A stretch of 64,000 nt of DNA from Brachionus manjavacas (Eukaryota > Rotifera > Eurotatoria > Ploima > Brachionidae): contig JAHQIY010000008.1 in the NCBI GenBank assembly GCA_019054805.1, positions 2,279,501 through 2,343,500 of the forward strand, given 5' to 3'. Shown piece by piece: positions 1-40,454 of this stretch. Position numbers and translations under genes: made by a program. Every line of letters begins with the position of its first letter. Position 1 is the stretch's first letter. The notes under the pieces were generated by a model. That model had not been told where the DNA came from and ran no database searches. It saw only the letters and a list, made by a program, of their open reading frames with translations.

Positions 1-1233
1 AACAGTCAAATTATCATAAGCAAAAATAAAAAATACAAAACAAAACAGTCATTTTTCTTTGCCACGAAAAATTAATAAAAATCAAACGCAAAACTTTATA
101 TTTTCTAATTCTTTTTTTTCATTAGAAATAATTAAGGAAAAATAAATTTATTTCCTTATTCGATTTGACTAAAATAATCAATTTAGCATTTTTCTCTCTT
201 GTTTTAAATTTAAAATAATATGAATAATATTTACTATCTACCAAAAATTAATAAAACTTTAATTTTCTTCCCAAAAATATTGCGAAGATTTTTCAAGACA
301 TAAGTAAAAATCTAATCAAATAATTATTTTACTTAAATTTTTATTGAAAAAAAATAATTTCAAATTTTTGGTTCCTTTTATTTATTTTTATCAAAGCTAG
401 TCAACACGGTACTGAAAGGGAAGTTAATTAACATTTCAAATTGTTCTCCTCTTACTAATTTTTTAATAAAAAAAATTAATTATTTATTATATTAATTATT
501 ATTTCTATATTATTTTTATTTTTTTCATTCTTGAATATTTATTAAGATTTTCCTTTAATTTTTAAAGATAATTATATCAATCTTCGGGATTCTTGTGTTT
601 CTATCCCCTAGAGGTGTTCAGAATAACGCCACTCTAGGGATTCTTTTTGCCGATATTTGTAGAGCTTAAGTCATTACTCATTCTGCCAATTGGAGATAAA
701 CTAAGTCATTTCTTCATCATCTTTAAATTTTCTCGATTGTGTGCTGTAAAGATGTAGTATAGTACTTAAATTGAGAAATGAATACTTTGAGAATGCTTCT
801 AGCTAAAGATTGCACTTGTATTCTTCATTAGACTTTTTCGGATGTCTTCGTTAGAGTTCCCTTTTTTACTGATCAGGTTTTCCAGATAGAAGGCATTAAA
901 AATTTATTTTAATCGAAAATAAACTTAAGTCTAATAAACATTTCCAATCAAGATGCCTTGAAAAAATAAAAAGTCAAAATTTTTTCTGAACAAAATTTAA
1001 AATCATATGTGTATTGACTTAAAATCCAAAAATGATTTATTAAAGAATTCTAGGACTACAAAAAGAAAAAAATTTATTTCTAAGGCAAATGGTAAATAAA
1101 TTTTAGAACATTTGAATAAAATAATAATAATAAATAATAAAATTATTTTAAGGATTTATAAAGTAAAAGAAAAATTTTTAATTTTTTCTGTAAAATTAGC
1201 AAAAAAGTTTACGAAACGGTTTGAAAGATTCAG
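1..1233. other. AT-rich intergenic stretch
   Basis: I see no gene here. The stretch is mostly A/T runs. The only clear local structure is a short hairpin, CCCTAGAG at 606-613 facing CTCTAGGG at 632-639, in the more mixed-composition part around 590-900. Confidence 0.6.
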
Positions 1234-2755
1234 TCACAATACAAAAATAAAGCTTTCCTCATCTATAAAACAATCTCTCCTCAATTTCTTATTCATTTTT
1301 CCAAACATTTTTAAACATTGAGCGTAAGCTTCTCCTGGTTCAGTGAAAATAAACTCATCATCATCTAATTCATTCTTCTTTTTATTTTCATTTTTAATTT
1401 TTACTCTTTTTGCATTCAAGTGTTGCAAATTAGAACTCTTTGATTTACGATCAGTTTTTTTTTTCTTTTCATTTCGTTTCTTAATAACAGGTGAATCAAT
1501 TAATGTTCGAGTATCTGATGTTAATAAGGCCAAATAATATTTTTGAAAAAGACTCAAAAAATCATAAAGACACAAAGATCTTGGCAACAAAGGATTATAT
1601 GTTTTATTTTTCATAACATCAAGTAAGATATTACGACGATGAATTATATTTGGATCTTTTTTTTTGATCCTTGTTCTCACATGATTTTCTTTAGCAGAAG
1701 AATCCAAATTTGTATTTGTTATTGTAATTGCTCTAGAAGAATAATTATTTTGACTAGGAATCTGACAATCAGTAGAATGTAGGCTTGAAGCTCTTGGCAC
1801 CATGGAAAAAATTGTTTCGTTTGGCATCATTTTTTGAGGGATGTTTTGAATGACCGAATCCAAATTTGAATTTGATGCATCATTTTGTTCATTTAGATTC
1901 AGCTTTGGAACTTTTTTATTCTTCTTTTTTGTTTACCATTGATCACTGTTCTCACATGATTTTCTTTAGCAGAAGAATCCAAATTTGTATTTGTTATTGT
2001 AATTGCTCTAGAAGAATAATTATTTTGACTAGGAATCTGACAATCAGTAGAATGTAGGCTTGAAGCTCTTGGCACCATGGAAAAAATTGTTTCGTTTGGC
2101 ATCATTTTTTGAGGGATGTTTTGAATGACCGAATCCAAATTTGAATTTGATGCATCATTTTGTTCATTTAGATTCAGCTTTGGAACTTTTTTATTCTTCT
2201 TTTTTTGTTTACCATTGATCACTGTTCTCACATGATTTTCTTTAGCAGAAGAATCCAAATTTGTATTTGTTATTGTAATTGCTCTAGAAGAATAATTATT
2301 TTGACTAGGAATCTGACAATCAGTAGAATGTAGGCTTGAAGCTCTTGGCACCATGGAAAAAATTGTTTCGTTTGGCATCATTTTTTGAGGGATGTTTTGA
2401 ATGACCGAATCCAAATTTGAATTTGATGCATCATTTTGTTCATTTAGATTCAGCTTTGGAACTTTTTATTCTTCTTTTTTTGTTTACCATTGATCACTGT
2501 TCTCACATGATTTTCTTTAGCAGAAGAATCCAAATTTGTATTTGTTATTGTAATTGCTCTAGAAGAATAATTATTTTGACTAGGAATCTGACAATCAGTA
2601 GAATGTAGGCTTGAAGCTCTTGGCACCATGGAAAAAATTGTTTCGTTTGGCATCATTTTTTGAGGGATGTTTTGAATGACCGAATCCAAATTTGAATTTG
2701 ATGCTCCTAAAATTTTGCATTTTTCTCCGTTTATTTTTGAGTGATTTTTCTGCAT
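1234..2755 (-). CDS. Tandem-repeat lysine-rich protein, frame-interrupted
   Basis: Not recognised. The reading starts at ATG 2755 (MQKNHSKINGEKC) and ends at TGA 1234. It consists of four near-identical modules (core begins LDSVIQNIPQKMMPNETIF, ends SSAKENHVRT, then a K-rich linker), followed by a unique C-terminal ~140 residues rich in K and acidic residues (NELDDDEFIFTEPGEAYAQC). The frame shifts twice, near 2465 and near 1920, each where a T run in the K-rich linker is one base shorter than in the intact copy around 2185-2207 (T6/T7 there; T5/T7 and T6/T6 at the breaks). Both shifts are one missing base, and adding two bases makes the length a multiple of three. It is therefore either a real young pseudogene or an intact ~507-residue gene with two base-calling errors. 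The basic linkers suggest a nuclear protein, which is inference. Confidence 0.5.
1676..2703. repeat. Four-copy tandem repeat, period 275/276 bp
   Basis: The landmark CTCACATGATTTTC starts at 1676, 1951, 2227 and 2502, giving periods of 275, 276 and 275. The copies look almost identical at the DNA level, so the expansion is recent. The 276 period equals 92 codons; the two 275 periods each break the frame. Confidence 0.93.
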
Positions 2756-3282
2756 GATTGTCTATGAATCTTTGTTGAATTCTTTATCATTTCACAAAAA
2801 TAACTAATTTAAAAAAAATATTTAAAAAAAGATTTGAATTTATTTTGACTTTACTCATAGTGTATGACATGATAGAACTGTTTTTATCAGAAAATAATTA
2901 ATTAATTTTAATAATTTTTGAAATTAAAGGAATTTAAAAATAAATTCAAAGTTTAATGTAAATTAAATCAGGCTTGTGAATCTAAAATTAAATTTTTAAA
3001 TTTTTTTAAAATTTTTTAGTTAAGAAATTAAAATTTTGTAACTAAAATTTTGCTTTTTAAAATGAAAAGCAAATTTTTAAAAAGCATGATATTCAAAATA
3101 ATTAGGTTTAATATAACTAATACATTTATGAATTTAGTTTTACATAACTAAATGTCTAATAATACTAAACCAATTACAAATCAAATTTTGAAATTTTAAT
3201 TTTTACGTTCTGTTTCATTTTTCTTTAATTTAATAAAAAAAGTAATTAATTTTAGACCAAATAAACTTTAAATTAAGCGAAA
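2756..3282. other. AT-rich intergenic spacer
   Basis: The spacer lies between the divergently transcribed repeat gene (minus) and PSMA3 (plus), so it presumably carries both promoters. I see no motif I can name. Confidence 0.5.
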
Positions 3283-4437
3283 ATGAGTTCTATAGGCACT
3301 GGTGTAAGAAAATTAAGAATTTAATCTTTTCTGATATTGAAATTTTTTTTAGTATGACTTGTCAGCTGCTCAATTTTCTCCGGATGGCAGGATTTTCCAA
3401 GTCGAGTACGCAAACAAGGCAGTTGAAGCAAGCGGGTAATTATACAGTCTTTAAAAATAAAAATTTAAAAAAATTCTATTCAAAGGTCAGCAATTGGTGT
3501 CGTTTGCAAAGATGGTGTAGTTTTGGCAGTAGAAAAGATTGTAACATCCAAGCTCCACGAACCTGGTAGCAACAAACGAGTTTTTATAATTGATCAACAT
3601 ATTGGAATGGTTAATTAGTTAAAAAATTGGAAAAAAAAAATAATATTTATCTTCTTCTACAGACTGTGGCTGGGTTACTGGCAGATTCAAGAAATTTAGT
3701 AAAAATCGCACGAGAAGAAGCGACCAATTACAAATCCAACTATGGCTCTAATATCCCTCTTAAAGTAATAACCCGAAGAGTTATGTAAATGTTTTCTTTA
3801 TTTTCCTTTAGTACCTGGCGGATAGACTCTCAATGTATATGCATGCTCATACACTTTATGGTGCCATCAGACCATTTGGTGTCTCAGTAATTTTGGCCTC
3901 GTATGAAAACGATAAACCTCAGCTTTATGCAATAGAACCTTCTGGAATCTGCAATGTACATTGAAAAAAAATTTCTTAAAATTAAAGTTGGATTAAATTT
4001 ATTAAGGGATATTTTGGAGTTGCGACTGGAAAAGCTTCTCAAAATGCTAAAACTGAGTTGGAAAAATTGAAGGTTTGCACTTAAAAAATATCATCAAAAA
4101 TAAATATTTTTTTTGTCAAGTTTAAGGAAATGAGATGTCAAGATTTAGTCAAAGAAGCGGCAAAAGTGTAAGTGATAAAAAAAGCTAAATTATTACGATG
4201 CCTTTAATTGTGTATTTAGAATATACACTGTGCATGATGAGATTAAAGATAAGCATTTTGAGCTAGAAATGGGTTGGGTTGGTAAAGTTTCTGAGAATAA
4301 ATTTCAACTAGTTCCAAGACCGGTGTTTGAGGAAGCCGAAAAATACGCCAAAGTAAGCGTTTTGATTTTTATTTGTGAATTTTTTCAAATTTCAAATTTT
4401 TTAGGAAGCTTTGGAGAGCGAAGATGAAGAAATGTAA
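3283..4437 (+). CDS. PSMA3: Proteasome subunit alpha type-3 (20S core, alpha ring)
   Basis: Nine exons: 3283-3303, 3353-3435, 3486-3609, 3663-3764, 3812-3955, 4007-4072, 4127-4167, 4220-4352 and 4405-4437. They total 747 nt, 248 residues, and all phases fit GT...AG introns of about 50 bp. The N-terminus MSSIGTG followed by [20 protein letters not shown] is the proteasome alpha-subunit signature; [45 protein letters not shown] and the acidic end ESEDEEM match the alpha-3 (alpha7) type specifically. Human PSMA3 is 255 residues, so this is full length with a shorter acidic tail. As an alpha subunit it has no catalytic N-terminal Thr; it forms part of the gate ring of the 20S core in cytosol and nucleus. 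It looks intact. Confidence 0.96.
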
Positions 4438-4595
4438 AAACCGAAAAAAAAATTTTTTTTTAAATTTTACAAAAAAACTGGAATTTAAATTATTACACTG
4501 ATATTTTTCGAACGATTGGCAATTGAGCCGATCAAACTAATCTTTAAATATTCCTTAAAATATTTTAAAATAAGCGTATTTTACATGTTTGAACA

Positions 4596-4605
4596 AATAA
4601 ATAAA
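4596..4605 (+). promoter_or_regulatory. Poly(A) signal, PSMA3
   Basis: Two overlapping AATAAA hexamers (4596-4601 and 4600-4605) lie about 160 nt after the PSMA3 stop. Assignment is by position only. Confidence 0.4.
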
Positions 4606-5496
4606 ACGATAACACAATGGTCTGTTTTTTTACAAATTAGGACTTATCTGTACCATATAATTAATTTTTTTTGGGAAGAAATTTTTCATTTTTATTGTCG
4701 ACAAAATTTATCCACTGATCACATAGTCACTTGAATGTGTAATCTGAGTTACCAGAATGTAGTGATCCGTACAAGATAGTTAAAATTTACTCAAAGTCTT
4801 GCACAATGAAAAAAAAGTATTGGATATTTAATACTGTTTTTATCAACATATTGGTCAAATTTTATTTCCAGTTAAATTACCAAAAAATGTTTGCGAAACT
4901 GGATTTTTGTAATTTCAAAAAAAAATTTTCTTTTAATTGATTATAAAAAGGATAAAATTACTAAAATTTTAAATCAAGAATTTTAATAATTTTAATTTCA
5001 TTATTTTTCTATGAAAATTATGTAAACTACAATATCTATCTAAACAAAAAAATTATTGAAATTCCATTTAACTATAAGAAAATTAATATTAATTAGTTAT
5101 TTATTTAATTAATGTTTTTGAAAAAATTTAACTTCAAGAAATTAAATAATATGTTTAGCTTAATTTATTTGTTTTTAAGTTATTTTTTCATTATACTTGA
5201 TACATTTGCACTTTAATAACTACACATTTAAACTAATTCATTTGAATTAATATTCTATTAAGTCTACCAGTGATAAACCAAAGATGAATTAAAATAAAAC
5301 AAAATTTAAGAAGATTACTTTTTGAATATTCTTTTGTGGTTTAAGAATCAAGTAAAATTTCAAAAGGATAAATTCTTTTCATAAGATGAATTTATGTGTA
5401 AAAAATATTTATTTTTTATAATTAGATAAAAATAAACTTTAAATATAATCAAATGAGTAAATTAATTCTAAATAGTTATTCAGATATCGAATATTA

Positions 5497-5706
5497 ATGC
5501 TTAAAAGTTATCCATACAAATTAATTAGTCGGTTCAGAAAAGAGAAAGTTCTGGCTTCTGAAAAAATAGATTTGACAAGAACAGGTGTAAGCCTTATCAG
5601 AAAACCTGAGTATGCTAAGCCTGATGAGAGATTGAAAAATATTTTTAGTCAATATAACAAGGAGAACTGTGAACAATTTTATGATAATATGACTTTTTCT
5701 CTTTAA
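5497..5706 (+). CDS. Small unrecognised ORF (69 residues)
   Basis: ATG to TAA, starting MLKSYPYKLISRFRKEKVL and ending FYDNMTFSL. It stands out because base composition is less A/T-extreme than its surroundings and amino-acid content is mixed (RTGVSLIRKPEYAKPDERL). I recognise no family and found no convincing upstream exon. It could be a terminal exon, a transposon remnant or chance. Confidence 0.22.
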   Translation: MLKSYPYKLISRFRKEKVLASEKIDLTRTGVSLIRKPEYAKPDERLKNIFSQYNKENCEQFYDNMTFSL

Positions 5707-5770
5707 TATTATTTTTTTTTTTTGATAATATTTTTATTTTAAAAAATAAAAAAGTCCATTACTTGCTTGG

Positions 5771-5834
5771 CTTCAATAATAACCACCTGGAGGGCAAATG
5801 TATCATTTTTCCGCAACAATAACTACCTGGAACA
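5771..5834. repeat. Degenerate copies of the 41-bp minisatellite
   Basis: CAATAATAACCACCTGGAG (from 5775) and CCGCAACAATAACTACCTGG (from 5811) resemble the unit CCGCCACAATAACTGCTTGG of the array at 10.13-10.45 kb, about 4.3 kb away inside the giant gene. Spacing of the two is close to one unit. Confidence 0.5.
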
Positions 5835-7180
5835 GAAGAAATTTCATTTTCTTGATTCTGACCAGATGCTACTTATTTGGCTCAGTTTATTTTAAAAAAA
5901 TTTAAAAAATAAAAAATAATCAAAATAAAAATCATTGAAATCAAAAAATTTTTAATTTTTTGTGTAAATTTGAATATCAAAATATCTAGATAATTCATTA
6001 TTTTTTTTTTTAAAGATGCTAATTGAAAATAGTTGGACATTAAATAGGCGAAACAGAACTTATTGAGCCCCGAAATCGAAGACAATGCTGAGTTAAATGT
6101 TCGATTTTTAGAATGAGATATATTCATTCTTTAAATATGCTTTAGGGATTTTCCTAATTTTGCGAAAAGTAATTTTGGTTTTAATCATAAATTTTTGTAT
6201 GAAACCAACATAAAAAATCACTATGATCATCAAAAACGAACTTCATCACTATTTAATTTAAATATTTTATTTGGATTTAAATTATCGTGATATTTTTTTT
6301 TGATAATTATTAATTATCTTAGATTACATTTTTTTAAACTTTCTATCATCTCAATAAAACTCAATAAAAATTAATTTTTTTATAATTAATATTGAGAGGA
6401 GTTTTTATTAAAATTACCTAGATCAGGCTTTATATCAAAAAATTTATTTACTAATGGGTTGTCTTTTGAATATAGATTTGCCAAATTTCAGAATTTTCTT
6501 GCAAATTTAGCAAAAAAGTGTTCACATTCATTGAATGCAAAAAAAAATCTCAAAAAAAAAATTTGAGTCTTTGACTCGGAATTTTGAAAAAAAAAGTCCG
6601 GACTTGAACTTGACTTGGGACTTTTAAACGACTCTGTAAAAATTACAGACCTCCTTCTTCCATTGACCTCCCACTAACCACTATTTTTCTTAAAAATATC
6701 ATAAAAACTAAATTTTTTTTTCTTTAACTTTAAAATTTGATATGTAAAATCTTTATAAAATTTAAATTGATTTTGAATAAATGTAGCATTAATTGGTCTT
6801 TTTTAGACGGGGGCTATAGTATGGCTAGTTGATTCACTTAAGCTTGAATTTTTAGAGATTATGACAAAAAATATTTAAGTTTTTTTTTTCAAAATCTTAA
6901 AAAATGTCGGATTCCGGACAAGGACAAAAAATCAATTTAATAATTTTGTTTTATATTTTATTTAAAATTACTTTGAAATTTAAAAAGAAACTTTAAAAGT
7001 TAAAAAAATGGAAAAATTTCAACGAAAAGATACCCAATTTGAACTCTAATTTTAGGGCAATAAAAGATCTATATAGTTTTGCAAAAGCTAAATAAATCGA
7101 ATAGAACAATATGCATTTTAAGAAATGAAAAATAAGCTCGTGAAAATAAAAAACATCTGAATTTTGCTTCTGAAACTAAA

Positions 7181-34813
<27,633 letters not shown>

Positions 34814-34856
34814 ATCTGATTGACAATTCCGATTAAATGAACCGGCTTTTGGAGCG

Positions 34857-34865
34857 CTTTTTATG
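34857..34865 (-). promoter_or_regulatory. TATA-like element upstream of the giant gene
   Basis: Minus-strand CATAAAAAG lies 44 nt before the start codon, in a short G/C-richer patch. If used, it would give a 5' leader of only about 15-20 nt. Position is the only support. Confidence 0.28.
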
Positions 34866-36021
34866 TACATACAATTTATCTATTATTAATAAAAATTTAT
34901 TTATTTAAACAAAAAAAAAAAAATTAAATAAAACAATAATGCTTTAATGGCTCGGTTGCCAGGTAATTCGAAATAGATTTTTACTTAATCTGAAATCATG
35001 AAACAGAAATGAAGAAATTTTGTTTAAATTTAAAGCCCAACTAAATTTCAAAAGTGGCTATAATGAGTCTCAAAAAAATATATAACTTAGTCCACTATGA
35101 ATTGAAAATAATTAAGATTTCTTTTTTTTAATGAAACAATATAGTTTTCAAAATTTCTTGATACTAAGCATGAACGTTCTTGTGATTCTCGAAACGAATT
35201 GAAGTAAAAACAATAAAAAAAATTGAATTCAATTGAAATATTTCAAGAATTGTAGTCATACAACAACTACAAAAACCCAAATCCAATCATTTACGCTGAC
35301 CGATGGAGTCAAGCGCCAGTTTAATTAATCATTGTGGTTAACATGAAATCTGAGGATACGAATTTGACAGTATACCTTAAAGACTTTATTAAAAAAAAAA
35401 AAAACAATAAATTTTTGGCTAAAATCTCGACTATTTAAGCTACAAATTGAGCTAAGTTTGATTTTGACTATTAATGATATTCTCAATATTTGGTTTGTGA
35501 CTTAAAAATCTAATTAAGTTGTAATAAATTTAAGTAATAGTAGTAGTGGGTGAATATTTGAGTTCCCAAAAAAAAAGTTACTCGAATTTATTTACGTTCT
35601 TTTTTTTCTAATAAAACTGGCTTTTCATTTTAAATATCACCTTTATATTTAATTTAAATTTTGCCCACAGACTTAAACCATTTTTGATTAAACAATTGGT
35701 GTAAGTTAATTTAGGTGCAAATTTTAAGTCACAATACAGCGGGGATTTAAATTCTATTTTTCGAATGAGAATAAAAATCCATCTTTTTATATGATGGGAT
35801 ATTTTTTTAAGAGAATACTAAGAAAATATTCAAGAGCCTAATTTTAAAATAAAATTAAAGAGCTAAACAGAACTCTTCTAAGAATAGGCCGAGTAAATCT
35901 TGTCAAAATTGCTCGAGCAATATTTACCAAGATTAAATTATATTTGGAAAATACAAATCTTTAATTAACCATTTGATAAGATAGAACAAGTGTGTTTGGT
36001 TAAGTGAATCGTTTGGCTTGA
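34866..36021. other. AT-rich upstream region of the giant gene
   Basis: There is no certain gene. A plus-strand ATG at 35341 (MKSEDTNLT before a GTATAC donor, phase 0) could be a first exon for the exon at 36.2-36.4 kb, since phases match, but support is thin. Confidence 0.35.
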
Positions 36022-36381
36022 GGACAACAATCGAGCAAATGGAAAAAACAAAAAATAAAACACTTCAATCTCATCCCTAAGTCAACATGTTCAGAAAAAA
36101 TTTTAAAATATGTTTATTTATTTTTTCAAATTTCCAAAAAAGCTTCAACTACCGAAAAAAATAAATCACAAAATCTTGACTGTTCCAAGAGACAAAAACA
36201 AATTTTTCAGAAATTGCTTAGAAAAAAGAGAAAAAAAGTTTTTGTTGAAAGTAGTGGTGCTGAGCGATTTGAAAAGATTCCGCGGCCAACTGATCTGAAT
36301 TTAAGCAATGCTAAAAAGAGACTAGCTTTGGTTAAATATATTGAATTACCGCAATGGTTTAGATTGAGGCCACTGAATTAA
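36022..36381 (+). CDS. Probable terminal exon of an unrecognised small basic protein
   Basis: A frame open from just after the TGA at ~36019 to TAA at 36381, lacking its own ATG. The last ~55 residues look coding: KLLRKKRKKVFVESSGAERF then EKIPRPTDLNLSNAKKRLAL then VKYIELPQWFRLRPLN. They follow a good acceptor, TTTTTCAG at ~36209. Mixed amino-acid content and a Trp/Pro-containing end argue against chance in such A/T-rich DNA. I do not recognise the family. The upstream exon is uncertain (candidate at 35341, MKSEDTNLT). An overlapping ATG-initiated ORF in another frame (36110-36298) is probably spurious. Confidence 0.38.
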   Translation, partial: GQQSSKWKKQKIKHFNLIPKSTCSEKILKYVYLFFQISKKASTTEKNKSQNLDCSKRQKQIFQKLLRKKRKKVFVESSGAERFEKIPRPTDLNLSNAKKRLALVKYIELPQWFRLRPLN

Positions 36382-36718
36382 GCAATGTAAATATGATTTT
36401 GAAATTATTCCATAAACAAATAACTTGGTCTATGGTTGAGCTGCTATTTGTCATGGTTACGTTAGTGTTTTTCTAAAGGTGTGTGTTGAATCAATAATCG
36501 AGCTTTAATTTAGATGGTACACAAATATTAAATCGACTCTTGCACTCGAGTTTCTTAAGCCGATTTGTTTTATATTTTATCTTGATATGACAAATTTCAA
36601 CAAATTTTTTTCTCAGGTTTAATAGGCTTTTTGTTTTAAGAAAATTACTTTGACAAATAAAATGGCCAAATATTGAACGGGCAAACAAATATTTAGATTA
36701 TGCACCGCTCTCTTGAAA

Positions 36719-37120
36719 AGTTTTTACTCAATTTTTTCATTTTTTAAATAAAACTTTATTTAAATACTTGAATTCATTTTTATGTACCTTAGTCCAATTA
36801 GACTGAGATTAATAGTCTAGCTTAGCATTAATTTCAAATTTCTAATCAGCTACCAAATTCAAGTTGTTCAAGACAAACTTTTAAAAATCACCTGAAACAA
36901 TTAGAGATTCTAATCAGAAGTATTTTTTAAAGTTTTTACTCAATTTTTTCATATTTTAAAATAAAACTTTATTTAAATACTTGAATTAATTTCTATGTTC
37001 CTTAGTCCAATTAGTCTGGGATTAAAAGTTTAGCATAACCTCATTTATTCAAGTTGTGCAAGACAAACTTTTAAAAAACACCTGAAACAATTAGAGATTC
37101 TAATCAGAAGAATTTTTAAA
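36719..37120. repeat. Two-copy tandem duplication, ~212 bp
   Basis: AGTTTTTACTCAATTTTTTC recurs at 36719 and 36931, and each copy ends with GAAACAATTAGAGATTCTAA. The copies have diverged by several substitutions and a small deletion. Non-coding. Confidence 0.85.
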
Positions 37121-40100
37121 AAGATGCGTTAATAATTTTAAAATTTAGGCGAGAGAAAAAATCAATTTTAGAAAATTTTACTTCCTCTGAACATAATCTG
37201 TAACTGGATTTCCTGAATTAAAAAAATCCTAATTAAAATTTTAATTTCAAAATCAATTAACCTGATTTGTGAGACTAAATTACCGCAATTAGACTTGGAT
37301 AATTTTGAATAGAGCCTGGCACGCAAATTAAATCCAAACTATTGTTCTGTAAATAGCCAGTTGTTAAGAAGCTGAACATAAGAGGACACTGAAAACAATT
37401 TTTAAACAAAAAAAAATTTTCTTTAATTACTAGAGCAACGTAATTAAAATTTATGCTTTCCTGAGTATTTAATTCAATTAAAAAAAAGACCGACTAGTGT
37501 TGAACAAACAAGGCTCTTGCTGAAGGCAGATATTCTAGCGTGAAAATGTCTAGTTGCATTTTGAAAAGCTTAAAAAACAACTATTTGAATGTTAATTTAT
37601 ATGAGAATTCAATTTCTCTTAAACAAATCTTAAAAAGTATGTAAAAAACAAAATTACGGTAAGAACAAAAATTCTGAAAATTTACTCTTTTTTTAAAGCG
37701 TTTCTTACCAGTTTTATTTTGTTTTCTAATATTTGGTTTCAATCCTATTGAAATTGTAAATTTATTTTTGTTCCATTTTGAAAGTTTTCTTTTTTATTTA
37801 AAGTCTAGAAAATTGCAAATTTTCAAATAGAAATTAGATTTCAAATCACTTGAAATTCCTTCTGAATAACTCTTATTTTTTACCTAAGAGTATTTTTGCC
37901 AAAGCGTTGTTCACAACTATTTTTTTTATTGTCTAAATAAACACTTAGATTATTTTTGTATGCCATTGCAGTTTTATAAAAAATTTGTGCAACTTTAAAC
38001 AACAATTAAAGCCACGTTTATCTCGCCAAAAGTTCAGTAAAAAATTTGCCAACTGAACAACGCCTTAACCAAACCATCACTACAGAAACGAGTTTAGTTC
38101 GATTGGACAACTTAAACTTGGCAAAGAAAAAAATAAAGGCAGAATTTTGAAGGATTTGACTTTGTCGAAAAACGCCTGAGGAAATTCATTTGCCTCATAA
38201 AATTCGTGATTTTTACAATCAAATATTCTCATATTAAAATATATTACTTAATATTTGAATAATGACAAAATTAAGTAATATCAGGAATTTCGTGAAATTA
38301 TTCCTAGTTTAAGGTTATTAAATATTTTAAAATATGGTCAATTAAATTTCAGCGCAATATCGATTTTCAATGTTAATTTACTAGTTTTAAATTGATTTTT
38401 TAAGATGACAATGCTACCTAGATTAAATAATCATGAATTTATTTTTATTCTAAATTAAACAAATGTGAGAAAATTGATTATACTTAATCATAAAATTAAT
38501 TACGACATTGTAGTGATCAAATTTTTCTAAAGGAAGTCCTGGCAATCAATGGTTCCTATGGTGAATAATAATTATTTGAAGATAATATTAGAAAAATTGT
38601 CAACTGTTTTTTTGAAATTCTACAGCTTCTGTTTTTTCTACTAGCATTCTTACTAATTCTCTTAAATACCTGTATTATTTATTTAAATTTAAAAAAATAT
38701 TTTCATTTAATAAAATAAAGAATTGAATTTTGTTCTCTTAAAATGAATCTTTTAGAATTTTTTTGTTTTAGTTTTTAAATACAGTAAAATTCAAGCAGCT
38801 AAAATTGGTCTCTAGAAATTTACCTTTCGAAAATTTAATTTTAAAAAATTGATGCTCAATTTTTTGCTTTAAAATATAAACAATTCTCATTAATTAATTA
38901 TTGAAAATATTGAAGAAAATATTGAAAATTTTATATTTAATATTGAAATATACCTGCTTATTTATCTTTCAATTAAGCACTTTGATTTCTAAATTTTTTA
39001 AATTAAATTTAATGAATTATCGATTGTAAATATTTATTTTTTTATGTAATCGGTTTGAAATAATACCACGATTGATATTTGATTTAAAAATGACTTAATC
39101 ATGAACTTTTTTTGTAAGAACCTATAATTTGAACAACTATATGAAAATACAATTAAAAATTTCATCCTAAAAATTTAAATAATAAAATAAATGAAATTTC
39201 AATAAATCATCAGAAACAATTCTTAAATTGCGTTACCGATTTTATTTGTTTTTAAATTTATTTGATGACTTAAATTCAATCAATTTAATCCATTTCATTT
39301 AAAAAACTTATTTTCTAGAAAAATAATTATTTAAAGTTAAATATTTGTTTTATGTAATTTGTAAACAGATTTCTTCAAAAAAAAGTTTTTTATTTAGTTA
39401 TTCTAGCTTTTATTTAAAAAAAAGAAGTCAAAATTATTCAAGCTTAAATTTTTTTCTTTATTTGAATTAAGGTGAACAAATGAATCAGAATAAAGTGTTT
39501 TTGATTCCAATCTTATTTATTTATTAATTCGATCATAAGTGTTTTAAAAGAGGGCTTAAAAAAGAATGCACATGAAAAGTCAAAACTTTGAAGCTGAAAA
39601 CATAAAAATTTTGGTACAAAGCACTTATTTTTTGTCTAAAGAAAAAGTCCTCATTTTTCAAATTAACTTGAAATTTTTGAATTTTATTCTATCAGAAGAG
39701 TCAATTTTTGAATTTTTAATTACGGTAAGCCCTTTCGAAATCTTGCGTGGGATAAATTTTGATTCTAGGGTTTTAGTGTATGCGTATGCATTCATCAACC
39801 CGATTTTAAAATTGACTTCCTTGTGATGTGTGCATTAAAATGCGTTTTTTCATGTTTTGACGTGGTTTTAAAATTCAAAAAGCCTGCAATAATGCTTGGT
39901 CAAAATCCGAAAAAGCTAACATCACCCCGCATTAAAAAATAAGAATTAAATTGGAGAATAAAATTGAAGTTTTTATGGAAGAGTTATGGTGTTGAGTTAA
40001 AAATTAGAATTGAAAAAAAATTTATATATAAAAAAATCGATCCTAAATTATGGTGCAGGGTTTAGATTAAAGATTTTGAAAAAAATGCTCGATTAAAAAT

Positions 40101-40454
40101 TTATTTTGAAATCAAGTTTTTAAATATTATTAGAAATAGATAAAAAAAACAAAACAAATGGAGAGTATTTTCTGATTACAAAGTTATTTTTAGTCATTTT
40201 TTTTCTTCTTTCTGTCTTTTATTCCACGGATGCTCTTTGCGGAGTATAGGTCCTTTATTTTTGATATCCACTCCAATCGATTTTTCACCTCGTTTTTTGA
40301 CCTTCATAGTCGTCCTACCTTGCATCGCCCTCGAGGTGTCCATGGAAGGGCTCCTTTTGGTATTCTTAGTAGAATAGTATAATATAGTGGTTTATTTATT
40401 ACAAAGCATTAATGCGTAAATCTGATAACAGATTATGTGCTTAATCTAAATAAC
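37121..40454. other. AT-rich gene-free stretch
   Basis: I see only low-complexity A/T sequence. The 86-codon frame at 39566-39826 is phenylalanine/isoleucine-rich and unsupported. About 40,200-40,440 is somewhat less A/T-rich (ATGGACACCTCGAGGGCGAT on the minus strand) and may be the 3' UTR of the adjacent LINE fragment. Confidence 0.5.

Larger units (their letters stand above)
4606..7180. other. AT-rich intergenic region, convergent gene ends
   Basis: The region lies between the 3' ends of PSMA3 and the giant gene. It is mostly low-complexity A/T. It contains one small ORF (5497-5706) and two degenerate minisatellite-like copies (5771-5834), listed separately. I see no other gene. Confidence 0.5.
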
